Shown here: one piece after another, positions 1-6,441 of the stretch
Layout of the letters: the number at the start of each line of letters is the position of its first letter
Numbering within the stretch: the stretch's first letter is position 1
Source: an uncultured Eubacteriales bacterium
GTDB taxonomy: Bacteria > Bacillota > Clostridia > Lachnospirales > Anaerotignaceae
Length of the DNA: 10,221 nucleotides
Assembly: GCA_900546215.1 (NCBI GenBank)
Contig: URCD01000084.1
Coordinates: 1 to 10,221 of the forward strand
Reading direction: 5' to 3'
Made by a program: the position numbers and the translations under genes
Notes under the pieces: model-generated
Seen by the model: the letters and a program-made list of their open reading frames with translations, nothing else
The model's database searches: none
What the model was told of the DNA's origin: nothing

Positions 1-839
1 CAGTAATCTCTGTGAACAACTGCATTGTACAGCGCCTCATATATAGCGCCTATAGGATAGTTTTTCAATGAGGCTTTTTCGGATATAAATTTTTCTATAC
101 CGTCAAGCATTGTCGGAATATTACCCTCAAACAATGTAACGCGTCCGTTGTATTCGACCCGAATTCCGGTTGAGGGAAGAAATCTTTGAGGGCTTTTACC
201 AAACAAAAGCAATCCTCCTGCAGTAGGATTATACTCCTTAGTATCGTTATTATATGTAATAAAGCCCATGCTTTCAAGTATCAGTATACTGGACTTTTCA
301 TCAGGCGAAAATCTTGACAGGATATGCTCCTCAATCATATCCTTATCAAAATCATCCAGACATGCGTGGCGTATCGGTGTTGTCTCATAGCTTATCAGTC
401 CATTGTCCTGAAGCATAGAGGCTATTTCATATCTTCTGGCTATGTCTGTCGTAGATCCCCTGCGTATATAAAATGTACCTGTCTGAAGAATTTGGTGAGG
501 CCTTTGGCTGCTTTTAAAAATTGTAAGGACAATTAACTTCTTTCCTTTATAAATAACCTCTTCATATCTTACGGCAACAGGCGGGTCGCACCGAGTGCTT
601 ATAACCTGAAAAACCGTCTCCTCAGAGGGGTGCTTGTCGCTTACCCCGACTGCTTTTCTTGTTCTGTCGGTAACACCGAATATCAGGTATCCGCGACCTC
701 CCTTGGAGTTAGCAATAGCCGTAATATCCTTCACAAACTCTTTTTTTCTTGTTTCTGTATCCAGCAGAAAGTCCTGCTTGTAATCTAGCTTTTCACTTTC
801 ACCGGCACGCAAAAGCTCTTCCAACTTTTGAATTGTCAT
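1..839 (-). CDS. AlbA_2 / Schlafen-like ATP-binding transcriptional regulator, partial (5' part)
   Basis: I read 279 uninterrupted codons on the minus strand, from ATG at 837-839 to the window edge; the C-terminus lies outside. Residues ~10-130 match the AlbA_2 domain (COG2865-type): an ESEKLDYKQDF start, then FVKDITAIANSKGGRGYLIFGV, written here as two short blocks at residues ~35-44 and ~45-55. FYIRRGSTT follows at ~123-131. Residues ~268-279 read EALYNAVVHRDY, the entry to the GHKL-like (HATPase_c_4) region of this family. A GGAGGT ribosome binding site (847-852) sits 7 nt upstream. Family members are usually annotated as helix-turn-helix or ATP-binding regulators, sometimes near defence or mobile genes; the real function is poorly known. 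The gene is divergent from the cell-wall hydrolase at 1086. Family assignment is good; the role is unknown. Confidence 0.85.
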   Translation of the reverse strand, partial: MTIQKLEELLRAGESEKLDYKQDFLLDTETRKKEFVKDITAIANSKGGRGYLIFGVTDRTRKAVGVSDKHPSEETVFQVISTRCDPPVAVRYEEVIYKGKKLIVLTIFKSSQRPHQILQTGTFYIRRGSTTDIARRYEIASMLQDNGLISYETTPIRHACLDDFDKDMIEEHILSRFSPDEKSSILILESMGFITYNNDTKEYNPTAGGLLLFGKSPQRFLPSTGIRVEYNGRVTLFEGNIPTMLDGIEKFISEKASLKNYPIGAIYEALYNAVVHRDY

Positions 840-931
840 GGCTATTACCTCCAAAAAAATAAAATTGTTAACCGGATTTAATATTTGAATTTATTCCTTT
901 TTATTCAGAATATGACCTAATAATGTTAAAA

Positions 932-951
932 ATCACAATACATATCACAAT
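932..951. repeat. Direct repeat ATCACAAT x2 in divergent intergenic region
   Basis: ATCACAAT occurs at 932-939 and again at 944-951, 12 bp start to start, about one helical turn. It lies between the divergent regulator and NlpC/P60 genes, so it could be a pair of operator half-sites. The region is AT-rich and chance is quite possible. The rest of 840-1085 holds only the promoter at 1014-1042 and the two ribosome binding sites. Confidence 0.25.
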
Positions 952-1013
952 TATAACCTCTTTTTTGGTCGGAATACAATATAATTTGCTTATAAAATAG
1001 AGCATAAAAAATG

Positions 1014-1042
1014 TTGACAAGGCAATGCAACCTTTGTATAAT
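1014..1042 (+). promoter_or_regulatory. Consensus sigma-A promoter of the NlpC/P60 gene
   Basis: TTGACA at 1014-1019 and TATAAT at 1037-1042 are separated by 17 bp: both hexamers and the spacing are consensus. Predicted transcription start is near 1049, giving a 5' leader of about 37 nt. A GGAGG ribosome binding site (1073-1077) is 8 nt before the ATG at 1086. This suggests strong constitutive expression. Confidence 0.9.
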
Positions 1043-1085
1043 AAAAATGTAACAAATATGTAATAATTGTTTGGAGGACATTTAA

Positions 1086-2180
1086 ATGAATTTTAAGAAA
1101 CTGCTTGTTAAATCTGCGCTGCTCGGCTGCGTAATGGCTATGGGAGCGTCGGTTTCAGCATTTGCCTTTACAAAGGGCTTACTTAATGATAATAGAGTAA
1201 ATGTTAGAGAAACGAATTCGACATCATCAAAGGTTGTTGGGAAGCTCAACGCTGGTGATTATGTTACAATCTTAGGAAAAGAAGGAAACTGGTATAATGT
1301 TTCATACGATTCAGTAAACAGTGCTTACATACATAACGACTATATTGAAATAGTTGAAACAGACGCTTATGTTACAGACGACGACATAAAACTTCGCGAG
1401 GAGCCCGATGATTCTTCAGATATAATTGAGGTTCTCGGAGAGTTTGATGAACTTACTGTTTACTCAAGGAACGGGAATTGGTACTTTGTTGAGTTTAACG
1501 GAGAAAAGGGATACATCTTCGGCGATTATATTATAGGCGACTATCTTGATGACCTTGCCGATGAAGAGGAAGAGGAAAATGAGGATAGGTATGCTGTCAT
1601 TATAGCGGAGACAGGCCTTAATTTAAGGGACGAGCCCTCGCTTGACGGTGAAGTTATTGATATACTTCCCCTTGGAACAACGGCAGATGTCATTGATGAG
1701 GACGATGAATGGGTACTTGTTGAAACACCCGATGGAACAGAAGGCTACGTTAATGCCGAGTATATAACAATCAGAACTGGCGCTAAGGATAAGGTGTCAG
1801 GACTTGGTAAAGAAATTATTGAATTTGCTGAGGAATATATTGGAACTCCTTATTCTTGGGGAGGAACAGACCTTTCAAGCGGAGTTGATTGCTCAGGTTT
1901 TGTATATTCGGTTTATAAAAACTTTGGAATAAGCCTCAACAGGTCGTCAGCATCTATGGAGGCGGCAGACGGAAAGTTTGTTGAAAAGAGTGAGCTTGAG
2001 GCAGGAGACCTCGTATTCTTTGATAATGACGGAAGCGGTTCGATTGACCATGTGGGTATTTATATGCATGATGGATACTATATACATTCATCTTCAGGAA
2101 AAACAACAGGAGTTATTATAAGCAGTCTTTATGACGATTATAGTATGAGAACCTATGCAAGCGGAAAAAGAGTAATTTAA
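1086..2180 (+). CDS. Secreted NlpC/P60 endopeptidase with three SH3-like repeats
   Basis: 364 residues. A Sec signal peptide covers residues 1-27: basic NFKK start, hydrophobic core, and an AFA site before F28. Three bacterial SH3-like wall-binding repeats follow at ~30-90, ~92-155 and ~168-230, each with the VNVRE / IKLRE / LNLRD type of motif. A very acidic linker (DEEEEENED, ~159-167) separates repeats two and three. The catalytic domain is at ~241-364: Cys269 in DCSGF, His322 in DHVGIY and His334 in YIHSSS form the expected Cys-His-His triad of NlpC/P60 gamma-D-glutamyl-diamino-acid endopeptidases, which cut peptidoglycan stem peptides outside the cell. It is monocistronic, with its own consensus promoter and terminator. 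The start is fixed by the signal peptide and the GGAGG site. Confidence 0.95.
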   Translation: MNFKKLLVKSALLGCVMAMGASVSAFAFTKGLLNDNRVNVRETNSTSSKVVGKLNAGDYVTILGKEGNWYNVSYDSVNSAYIHNDYIEIVETDAYVTDDDIKLREEPDDSSDIIEVLGEFDELTVYSRNGNWYFVEFNGEKGYIFGDYIIGDYLDDLADEEEEENEDRYAVIIAETGLNLRDEPSLDGEVIDILPLGTTADVIDEDDEWVLVETPDGTEGYVNAEYITIRTGAKDKVSGLGKEIIEFAEEYIGTPYSWGGTDLSSGVDCSGFVYSVYKNFGISLNRSSASMEAADGKFVEKSELEAGDLVFFDNDGSGSIDHVGIYMHDGYYIHSSSGKTTGVIISSLYDDYSMRTYASGKRVI

Positions 2181-2182
2181 TC

Positions 2183-2216
2183 AAAAAGGTGCCGGCGAGA
2201 AGCCGGCACCTTTTTT
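2183..2216 (+). terminator. Strong rho-independent terminator after the NlpC/P60 gene
   Basis: A perfect 14-bp stem pairs 2183-2196 (AAAAAGGTGCCGGC) with 2202-2215, with a GAGAA loop, and runs into TTTTTT at 2211-2216. The A-rich 5' arm makes it bidirectional, so it could also stop minus-strand transcripts leaving the permease gene at 2276. Confidence 0.93.
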
Positions 2217-2275
2217 CCGCCTTTTTAGGAGGACGGACGGCGGAAGCCCGTCTTTATATGGAGTGATTGTATGGG

Positions 2276-3070
2276 TTAGCGTTTTATATATTTATCTTCT
2301 ATGAATGTTATAGCCTTATACATGACGGCAGCCATGATTGCAAGAATTGTAACGCTCATCATAACGTTATCGAGCTTGAAAATTTGTGAGCTATAAACAA
2401 TAAGATAACCTAAACCTGCTTTGCCTACAAGGAATTCGCCGACTATTACTCCAACAAAGGATAAGCCGACATTTATCTTAAGGGCATTGAATATTACAGG
2501 TATATTTGATGGTATTACTACTCTTGTTAGTATTTGGCGTTTATTTCCGCCAAATATAGTGACAAGCTTTATTTTATCTTTATCGGTTTCAATGAAACCG
2601 CTGAGAACGGTCATTATTGTTATTATAACCGAAGTAAGAAGCGCGATAAGTATTATAGACTTGGTGTTGTTTCCCAGCCATACAATTATTATTGGTGCCA
2701 GCGCGGTTTTAGGCAGACTGTTTAAGACAACCAAATAAGGCTGTGCCACGTCAGATATCATCTTATTCCACCAAAGCAATACTGCTGCTGCGGTTCCGAT
2801 TATAGTCCCAAGCAGAAATCCAACTATAGTTTCTGCGGCTGTTATACCTATATGGTACCACAGTGAACCGTCCTTACCCATGTAAACCGCGGCCTTAAAC
2901 ATTGCGGAGGGACAGCTGAAAATAAACTCGTCTATCAAACCGGTTTTGGCTGCTGCTTCCCAAAGGGCAAGAAAAGCGACTAAAATAAAAAAACGAAAAA
3001 AACCGACTGTTCTTTCCCTTTTTCTATAGGATTTAATATAATCTTCCTGTTTTGCCGAGACGCTATACAT
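2276..3070 (-). CDS. ABC transporter permease, SsuC/TauC/ThiX type
   Basis: 264 residues when started at ATG 3068-3070, which overlaps the TAG stop of the ATPase gene by 8 bp (translational coupling). An AGGAG site lies about 10 nt upstream, so the longer reading frame back to 3124 is unlikely. It is an inner-membrane BPD_transp_1 permease: hydrophobic segments at ~24-40, ~77-100, ~112-132, ~138-158, ~195-215 and ~238-256. The EAA-type loop contacting the ATPase is at ~172-200 (FGGNKRQILTRVVIPSNIP). The family imports nitrate, sulfonates, taurine or thiamine precursors; the substrate is not readable here and no binding-protein gene is present. The frame is intact, but its ATPase partner is broken by an insert, and the insert's terminator lies between this gene and the operon's former promoter, so it may be silent. 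Confidence 0.88.
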   Translation of the reverse strand: MYSVSAKQEDYIKSYRKRERTVGFFRFFILVAFLALWEAAAKTGLIDEFIFSCPSAMFKAAVYMGKDGSLWYHIGITAAETIVGFLLGTIIGTAAAVLLWWNKMISDVAQPYLVVLNSLPKTALAPIIIVWLGNNTKSIILIALLTSVIITIMTVLSGFIETDKDKIKLVTIFGGNKRQILTRVVIPSNIPVIFNALKINVGLSFVGVIVGEFLVGKAGLGYLIVYSSQIFKLDNVMMSVTILAIMAAVMYKAITFIEDKYIKR

Positions 3071-3679
3071 GTACGTCCAGCTCCTTCCATATGGTATTAA
3101 AATATTCACGGAATTCTGGGGCACTCCTTTTTTTCATGGGCGTGCTTTCCTCACAGGTGAGATTGATTGTGTGTATGGATTTAATACGCGCAGGACGCGC
3201 CGACATCACTATAACACGGTCACTCATGGAAACTGCTTCAGAAATATCGTTTGTGACAAGTATTGCAGTTATTCCTTCATTTTTAATGATTGAGCCTATC
3301 TCGTCAGAAAGAAAAAGCCTTGTCTGATAGTCAAGGGCAGAAAACGGTTCATCAAGCAGCAGCAGTTCAGGACGCACAGCTAAGGTACGTATAAGGGCTG
3401 CACGCTGACGCATTCCTCCGGACAGCTCTGACGGATGCCTGTTTTCAAAGCCGGATAATCCGTATTTGTTAAAAAGACCTTTAACATACTGCTTAGCTTC
3501 ATCAGTTAGCTGGTTTTGAATCGTTAGTCCAAGACAGGCATTATCAAATATGGTAAGCCATTCAAAAAGATGGTCTTTTTGCAGCATATAGCCGGCTTTT
3601 CGGTCCGTATCTATATTCAGCTCTCCGCTTTCTGGAGCAAGAAGTCCGCATATGATTGACAAAAGGGTTGATTTGCCGC
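3063..3679 (-). pseudogene. 3' part of split ABC transporter ATPase (from Walker A onward)
   Basis: In frame from 3674 the protein reads KSTLLSIICGLLAPESGEL, i.e. it resumes in the middle of Walker A. Q-loop: MLQKDHLFEW. ABC signature: LSGGMRQR. Walker B: LLLLDEP, then FSALD as D-loop. The switch region reads VTNDISEA where the family has VTHD, so the switch histidine is Asn. The piece holds 203 residues and ends DVHV-TAG, overlapping the permease start. Upstream of KST the frame gives unrelated residues (ICICKCRG) and then a stop at 3699-3701, so no Walker A can form. A TTG at 3660-3662 could start translation but has no ribosome binding site. The missing first 46 residues lie at 5334-5470. 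Non-functional as it stands. Confidence 0.88.
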
Positions 3680-3695
3680 GGCATTTGCAAATACA
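3677..3695 (+). repeat. Left terminal inverted repeat of the insert
   Basis: CGCGGCATTTGCAAATACA. The reverse complement of 5310-5328 is CGCGGCATATATAAATACA; 16 of 19 bases agree, including the first eight and last seven. Similarity continues inward with a 3-nt gap (AAATTTA on both sides), but that part is AT-rich. CCGC at 3676-3679 recurs at 5334-5337 where the host gene resumes, a likely 4-bp target duplication that overlaps this repeat by three bases. Confidence 0.65.
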
Positions 3696-3705
3696 AATTT
3701 AAACA

Positions 3706-3733
3706 TTGTTTTTTTAAGAAAATATGTTATAAT
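3706..3733 (+). promoter_or_regulatory. Probable promoter of mrp, inside the insert
   Basis: TATAAT at 3728-3733 is a consensus -10. A weak TTGTTT -35 lies at 3706-3711 with a 16-bp spacer. It is followed by an AGGAG ribosome binding site at 3767-3771, 9 nt before the mrp ATG. The cargo gene thus carries its own promoter and does not depend on the host operon, which runs the other way. Confidence 0.55.
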
Positions 3734-3780
3734 GTCATAGTAAGTTAGTAGTAGATTGAATTTGTTAGGAGATGTTATAA

Positions 3781-4599
3781 ATGGGCTGTTCACATGATTG
3801 TTCATCATGTTCATCTGAATGTTCAACAAAGGATGAAAAAAGCATGATAAAACCATTGAACGAAAAAAGCAGTGTTAAAAAAGTAATCGGCGTTGTCAGC
3901 GGAAAGGGCGGTGTAGGAAAGTCTCTTGTTACCGCAATGCTCGCCGTGAATATGGCAAACAGAGGATACCATGCAGCTATTTTAGATGCTGATATAACAG
4001 GACCCTCGATACCCAGGGCATTTGGAATTGAGGGCAGGGTTGAGGCAACAGAGGACGGTGTCATTCCTGCAAGAACTGTTAAGGGAATTGATATTATGTC
4101 AACAAATCTTATACTTGAAAACAGTACTGACCCCGTTGTATGGAGAGGCCCTGTAATAGCAGGAGCTGTAGAACAGTTTTGGACAGAGTGCCTTTGGGAA
4201 GATGTTGACTATATGTTCGTTGATATGCCTCCGGGAACGGGAGACGTACCGCTTACGGTATTCCAATCACTTCCGGTTGATGGAATTATTATTGTAACTT
4301 CACCTCAGGACCTTGTTACTATGATTGTCGGTAAGGCAGTAAAGATGGCACATCTTATGAATATTCCAATACTTGCTCTTGTTGAGAATATGTCTTACTT
4401 TAAGTGTCCGGACTGCGGAAGAGAGTACGAGATTTTTGGCAAAAGCCATGCTGCTTCAGCGGCTATGGAGTTTGAAATTCCTAATTATGCCAGACTTCCC
4501 ATTGACCCTAACTTTGCAGCCTGTGTAGATAAGGGAGAAATGGAATTTCTAGATGTAACACCTCTTGATAAAATTGCAGAGGTACTGGAAAAGATATAA
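3781..4599 (+). CDS. mrp: Mrp/NBP35-family P-loop ATPase, Fe-S cluster carrier
   Basis: 272 residues, close to the usual length of Mrp proteins lacking the DUF59 domain. The N-terminus has four cysteines, C3-x3-C7-x2-C10-x3-C14, a likely Fe-S site comparable in role to the N-terminal cluster of NBP35. The deviant Walker A is GKGGVGKS at 41-48 with signature Lys42. Further motifs: DADITGPSIPR (~69-79), VDMPPGTGD (~147-155) and ENMSYFKCPDCG (~202-213), whose C209-x2-C212 pair binds the bridging cluster in the homodimer. Family role: cytosolic, ATP-dependent holding and transfer of 4Fe-4S clusters to apo-proteins. Such genes are normally chromosomal housekeeping genes, so finding one between inverted repeats in a broken gene is odd. 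It faces the acetyltransferase gene and shares its terminator. Confidence 0.93.
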   Translation: MGCSHDCSSCSSECSTKDEKSMIKPLNEKSSVKKVIGVVSGKGGVGKSLVTAMLAVNMANRGYHAAILDADITGPSIPRAFGIEGRVEATEDGVIPARTVKGIDIMSTNLILENSTDPVVWRGPVIAGAVEQFWTECLWEDVDYMFVDMPPGTGDVPLTVFQSLPVDGIIIVTSPQDLVTMIVGKAVKMAHLMNIPILALVENMSYFKCPDCGREYEIFGKSHAASAAMEFEIPNYARLPIDPNFAACVDKGEMEFLDVTPLDKIAEVLEKI

Positions 4600-4602
4600 A
4601 GT

Positions 4603-4629
4603 AAAGGGACTGTTAACAGTCCCTTTTTT
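4603..4629 (+). terminator. Bidirectional terminator shared by mrp and the acetyltransferase gene
   Basis: AAAGGGACTG (4603-4612) pairs perfectly with 4617-4626 around a TTAA loop, with T-runs on both strands (4624-4629, and the A-run 4603-4605 on the other strand). The acetyltransferase stop codon (complement of 4613-4615) lies in the loop, so its last codons encode one terminator arm. Confidence 0.88.
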
Positions 4630-5227
4630 GTTTATATATTTGCACCTGTTCGTTCCAGCGGTCACTGTCTGATTGGGTGATTTCTCTTATAATTCTGCAT
4701 GGATTTCCTGCCGCAATGACTCCTGGAGGTATATCCTTTGTGACTACTGAACCTGAGCCTATAATCGTCCCTTCTCCAATAGTCACACCAGGATTAACAA
4801 CTGTACAGCCGCCAACCCAGACATTATCACAAATTGTAATCGGTTTTCCGTATTCAAGACAGGTGTTTCTGACTGCATAGTCAATAGGGTGGGATGCGGT
4901 AAATAAAGAAACACGAGGCGCAAAAAATACGTTGTTTCCTATTATTACATCACAGACGTCAATTATTGTACAATCATAATTTGCGTAAAAATTGTCACCG
5001 ATAACTATATTCCAGCCATAATCACATCTGAAAACAGGTTCTATCCATATATTTTTTCCAATACCTTTGAACAGCTCCTTTAATAAAGCAAGCCGATATT
5101 CCTCCTGTTCCTCAGCAGCGGAATTAAAAAGCATGGTAAGACTTTTTGCCCGCTTTCTGCTCTCATATAATTCTTTGTCATTAGCCATATATAATTGACC
5201 TGATAACATCAGTTCCTTTTCAGTCAT
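4613..5227 (-). CDS. Sugar O-acetyltransferase, Maa/LacA/NodL type
   Basis: 204 residues, the normal family length. An N-terminal maltose-acetyltransferase (Mac) segment covers ~1-58, with MLSGQLYMANDKEL and ESRKRAK. A left-handed beta-helix of hexapeptide repeats fills ~72-180 (e.g. IVIGDN, VIIGNN, VTIGEGTIIGSGS). The catalytic His113 lies in FTASHPIDYAVRN, and GNPCRIIR (~174-181) closes the fold. The enzyme moves acetyl from acetyl-CoA to a sugar hydroxyl in the cytosol; the acceptor (maltose, glucose, galactoside or other) cannot be read. A GAGGTG ribosome binding site lies about 8 nt before the ATG at 5225-5227. It is the second cargo gene of the insert, convergent with mrp, and its 3' end overlaps the shared terminator. 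Confidence 0.92.
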   Translation of the reverse strand: MTEKELMLSGQLYMANDKELYESRKRAKSLTMLFNSAAEEQEEYRLALLKELFKGIGKNIWIEPVFRCDYGWNIVIGDNFYANYDCTIIDVCDVIIGNNVFFAPRVSLFTASHPIDYAVRNTCLEYGKPITICDNVWVGGCTVVNPGVTIGEGTIIGSGSVVTKDIPPGVIAAGNPCRIIREITQSDSDRWNEQVQIYKQKRDC

Positions 5228-5309
5228 AAAGAAGCACCTCTTATCTTTTAAGCTAGAACCTCCAATTTTACAATAAGCTTATTTAAAATTAAGAAACAGA
5301 TAAATTTGT

Positions 5310-5328
5310 TGTATTTATATATGCCGCG
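5310..5328 (-). repeat. Right terminal inverted repeat of the insert
   Basis: Read on the minus strand this is CGCGGCATATATAAATACA, matching the left repeat at 3677-3695 in 16 of 19 positions, in inverted orientation. It also supplies the stop codon (complement of 5315-5317) that ends the ATPase N-terminal fragment. Five bases (CATTA) separate it from the CCGC at 5334-5337. Confidence 0.65.
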
Positions 5329-5470
5329 CATTACCGCACCCCGAAGGCCCGACAATGCTAATAAATTCTCCTTTTTCAACCGTAAAAGACAGGTCCTTGA
5401 GCGCCTCGGTCTCGCCGTCAAGACTGTGGTAATTAAAGCATAGGTTCTTTGCTTCAACTGTCGGCTTCAA
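5315..5470 (-). pseudogene. 5' part of split ABC transporter ATPase (ends inside Walker A)
   Basis: Starts at TTG (complement of 5468-5470), 7 nt after GGAGG (within GGAGGGG at 5476-5482); a TAA at 5489-5491 in the same frame excludes a start further upstream. The protein begins MKPTVEAKNLCFNYHS, has ALKDLSFTVEKGEFISIV at ~23-40 and GPSGCG at 41-46, a perfect P-loop up to the Gly before Lys. It then runs into the insert as NARHI and stops. Joined to the piece at 3063-3674 it gives GPSGCG-KSTLLSIICGLL, a normal 249-residue ATPase. A TATAAT-like -10 (complement of 5500-5505) with no clear -35 lies just upstream, close to the end of the radical SAM gene. Confidence 0.88.
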
Positions 5471-5525
5471 TTTAACCCCTCCGATTTTTTAGTTTCTATA
5501 TTATATTTACAATGGGGACAAATGG

Positions 5526-6422
5526 TTACAGTCCGCTGAAATCAAATATCGGTGTATATTCGCTTGTGGCTGAGGATTTTTCCTGCATATACCCGTTTTT
5601 AAGCCCAATATCGAAGAAATGCTCGATTACTCTTGTATATTCCAGTGACATCAGCCTACGGTTTATTTCTGTGTATTCATTGGCTTTGTAAACAGGAGTA
5701 TACTGATTTAAAAGTGATACATAGGCTTCTGTCCCGATATTATCTCTTATCCAGTCCAATATCTTATAAGAGTCCTCCCGGCATGAGGGAAGAACCATAT
5801 GCCGGATTATTACCCCCTTCTTTAATATGCCGTTTTCGTCAAATGTGTTACCGCCGGTCTGACGGTACATTTCGGTAACAGCCTCGGAAGCAAAGCTAAA
5901 ATAGTCTTTGGCATTTGAATATTTGGCCGAAAGCTCACACGAAAAATATTTTATGTCTGGAAGGTATACGTCGACTATTCCATCAAGCATTTTAATGCTT
6001 TCTGCTTTTTCATATCCGCTAGAATTGTATACTATTGGAATTTTAAGGCCGTTGCTTTTTGCTTTTTCTACTGCGCTTATTATTGAAGGAATAAAATGCA
6101 CGCCAGTAACTAAATTTATATTATGAACGCCCCTGGCCTGTTCCTCAAGCATTATTTCTGACAGGCGTCCGCAGGTTATAGCCTTACCTTTATTTTGGGA
6201 GCTTATACTATAATTTTGGCAGAATACACAGCCAAGATTACAGCCTGTAAAAAATATTGTTCCAGAGCCGTTTATCCCGCTTATGGGAGGCTCCTCCCAC
6301 ATATGGACCGAGGCAAGGGACGCTGTAATTTCAGAAGTCATTTTGCAGTAGCCTCTCTGTCCGGCTTCACGATTAACATTGCAGCTTCGTGGACACAGCG
6401 TACAGTTTTCATATAAATTCAT
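5526..6422 (-). CDS. Radical SAM protein, PflX-like (COG1313)
   Basis: 298 residues from ATG at 6420-6422, chosen because GAGGTG lies 9 nt upstream and the conserved family start (MNLYENCTLCPRSC) begins here; the open frame back to 6686 has no homology-like content. The radical SAM cluster motif is C61-NLG-C65-VF-C68 (CxxxCxxC), followed by QNYSIS. The N-terminus has a second cysteine set, C7, C10, C14 and C26, typical of this pyruvate-formate-lyase-activase-like family and suggesting an additional metal or Fe-S site. Later blocks: VTGVHFIPSII, PIVYNSSGYE, VDVYLPDIKYF, HMVLPSCREDS and SLLNQYTPVY. It should cleave SAM reductively to start radical chemistry; no substrate is established and no glycyl-radical enzyme is nearby. 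The ABC ATPase start lies 55 bp downstream on the same strand. Confidence 0.88.
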   Translation of the reverse strand: MNLYENCTLCPRSCNVNREAGQRGYCKMTSEITASLASVHMWEEPPISGINGSGTIFFTGCNLGCVFCQNYSISSQNKGKAITCGRLSEIMLEEQARGVHNINLVTGVHFIPSIISAVEKAKSNGLKIPIVYNSSGYEKAESIKMLDGIVDVYLPDIKYFSCELSAKYSNAKDYFSFASEAVTEMYRQTGGNTFDENGILKKGVIIRHMVLPSCREDSYKILDWIRDNIGTEAYVSLLNQYTPVYKANEYTEINRRLMSLEYTRVIEHFFDIGLKNGYMQEKSSATSEYTPIFDFSGL

Positions 6423-6441
6423 TTTAATACACCTCATATGG

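Larger units (their letters stand above)
3680..5333. mobile_element. Mobile insertion cassette-like element carrying mrp and an acetyltransferase gene
   Basis: 1,654 bp separate two halves of one ABC ATPase gene, both on the minus strand and both broken at the same codon (Gly46/Lys47 of the P-loop). Removing the segment plus one copy of the CCGC duplication (1,658 bp) restores a continuous 249-codon frame. Imperfect inverted repeats lie at both ends. There is no transposase or recombinase; the cargo is an Mrp ATPase (plus) and an O-acetyltransferase (minus). Elements with insertion-sequence-like ends and only passenger genes are known as mobile insertion cassettes (described in the Bacillus cereus group). 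The right end is not clean: CATTA (5329-5333) lies between the repeat and CCGC, so the exact boundary or duplication length is uncertain. The insertion is firmly supported; the transposition mechanism is inferred. Confidence 0.7.

Noticed and set aside
2217..2275. GC-rich GACGG/CCGTC hairpin between the NlpC/P60 terminator and the permease stop.
   Set aside because: The stem is only 5 bp with no T-tract; the strong terminator at 2183-2216 already serves both genes.
3071..3124. Longer start for the permease at 3124.
   Set aside because: It would overlap the ATPase gene by over 60 bp and adds a non-homologous N-terminus; the ATG at 3068-3070 has a good ribosome binding site and the usual short overlap.
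3617..4064. Open minus-strand frames across the insert's left end and the start of mrp.
   Set aside because: They have no family-like content and lie antisense to mrp or out of frame with the ATPase fragment.
5229..5280. On the minus strand GGAGGTTCTAGC resembles the start of a preQ1-I riboswitch.
   Set aside because: The required CCUCC partner strand does not follow within the expected distance, and the gene downstream is a sugar acetyltransferase, not queuosine-related.
3677..5328. The inverted repeats as borders of an invertible (phase-variable) segment.
   Set aside because: Inversion between them would leave the ATPase halves where they are and cannot explain the split; also no recombinase gene is near. 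An insertion explains the data better, though later inversion of the cargo cannot be excluded.
5248..5457. A 69-codon minus-strand frame that could pass as a hypothetical gene.
   Set aside because: It overlaps the ATPase N-terminal fragment in another frame; the frame with GEFISIVGPSGCG is clearly the real one.
5471..5525. Possible TPP or other riboswitch ahead of the ABC operon.
   Set aside because: Only 55 bp lie between the radical SAM stop and the ATPase start, too short, and no conserved motif is visible.
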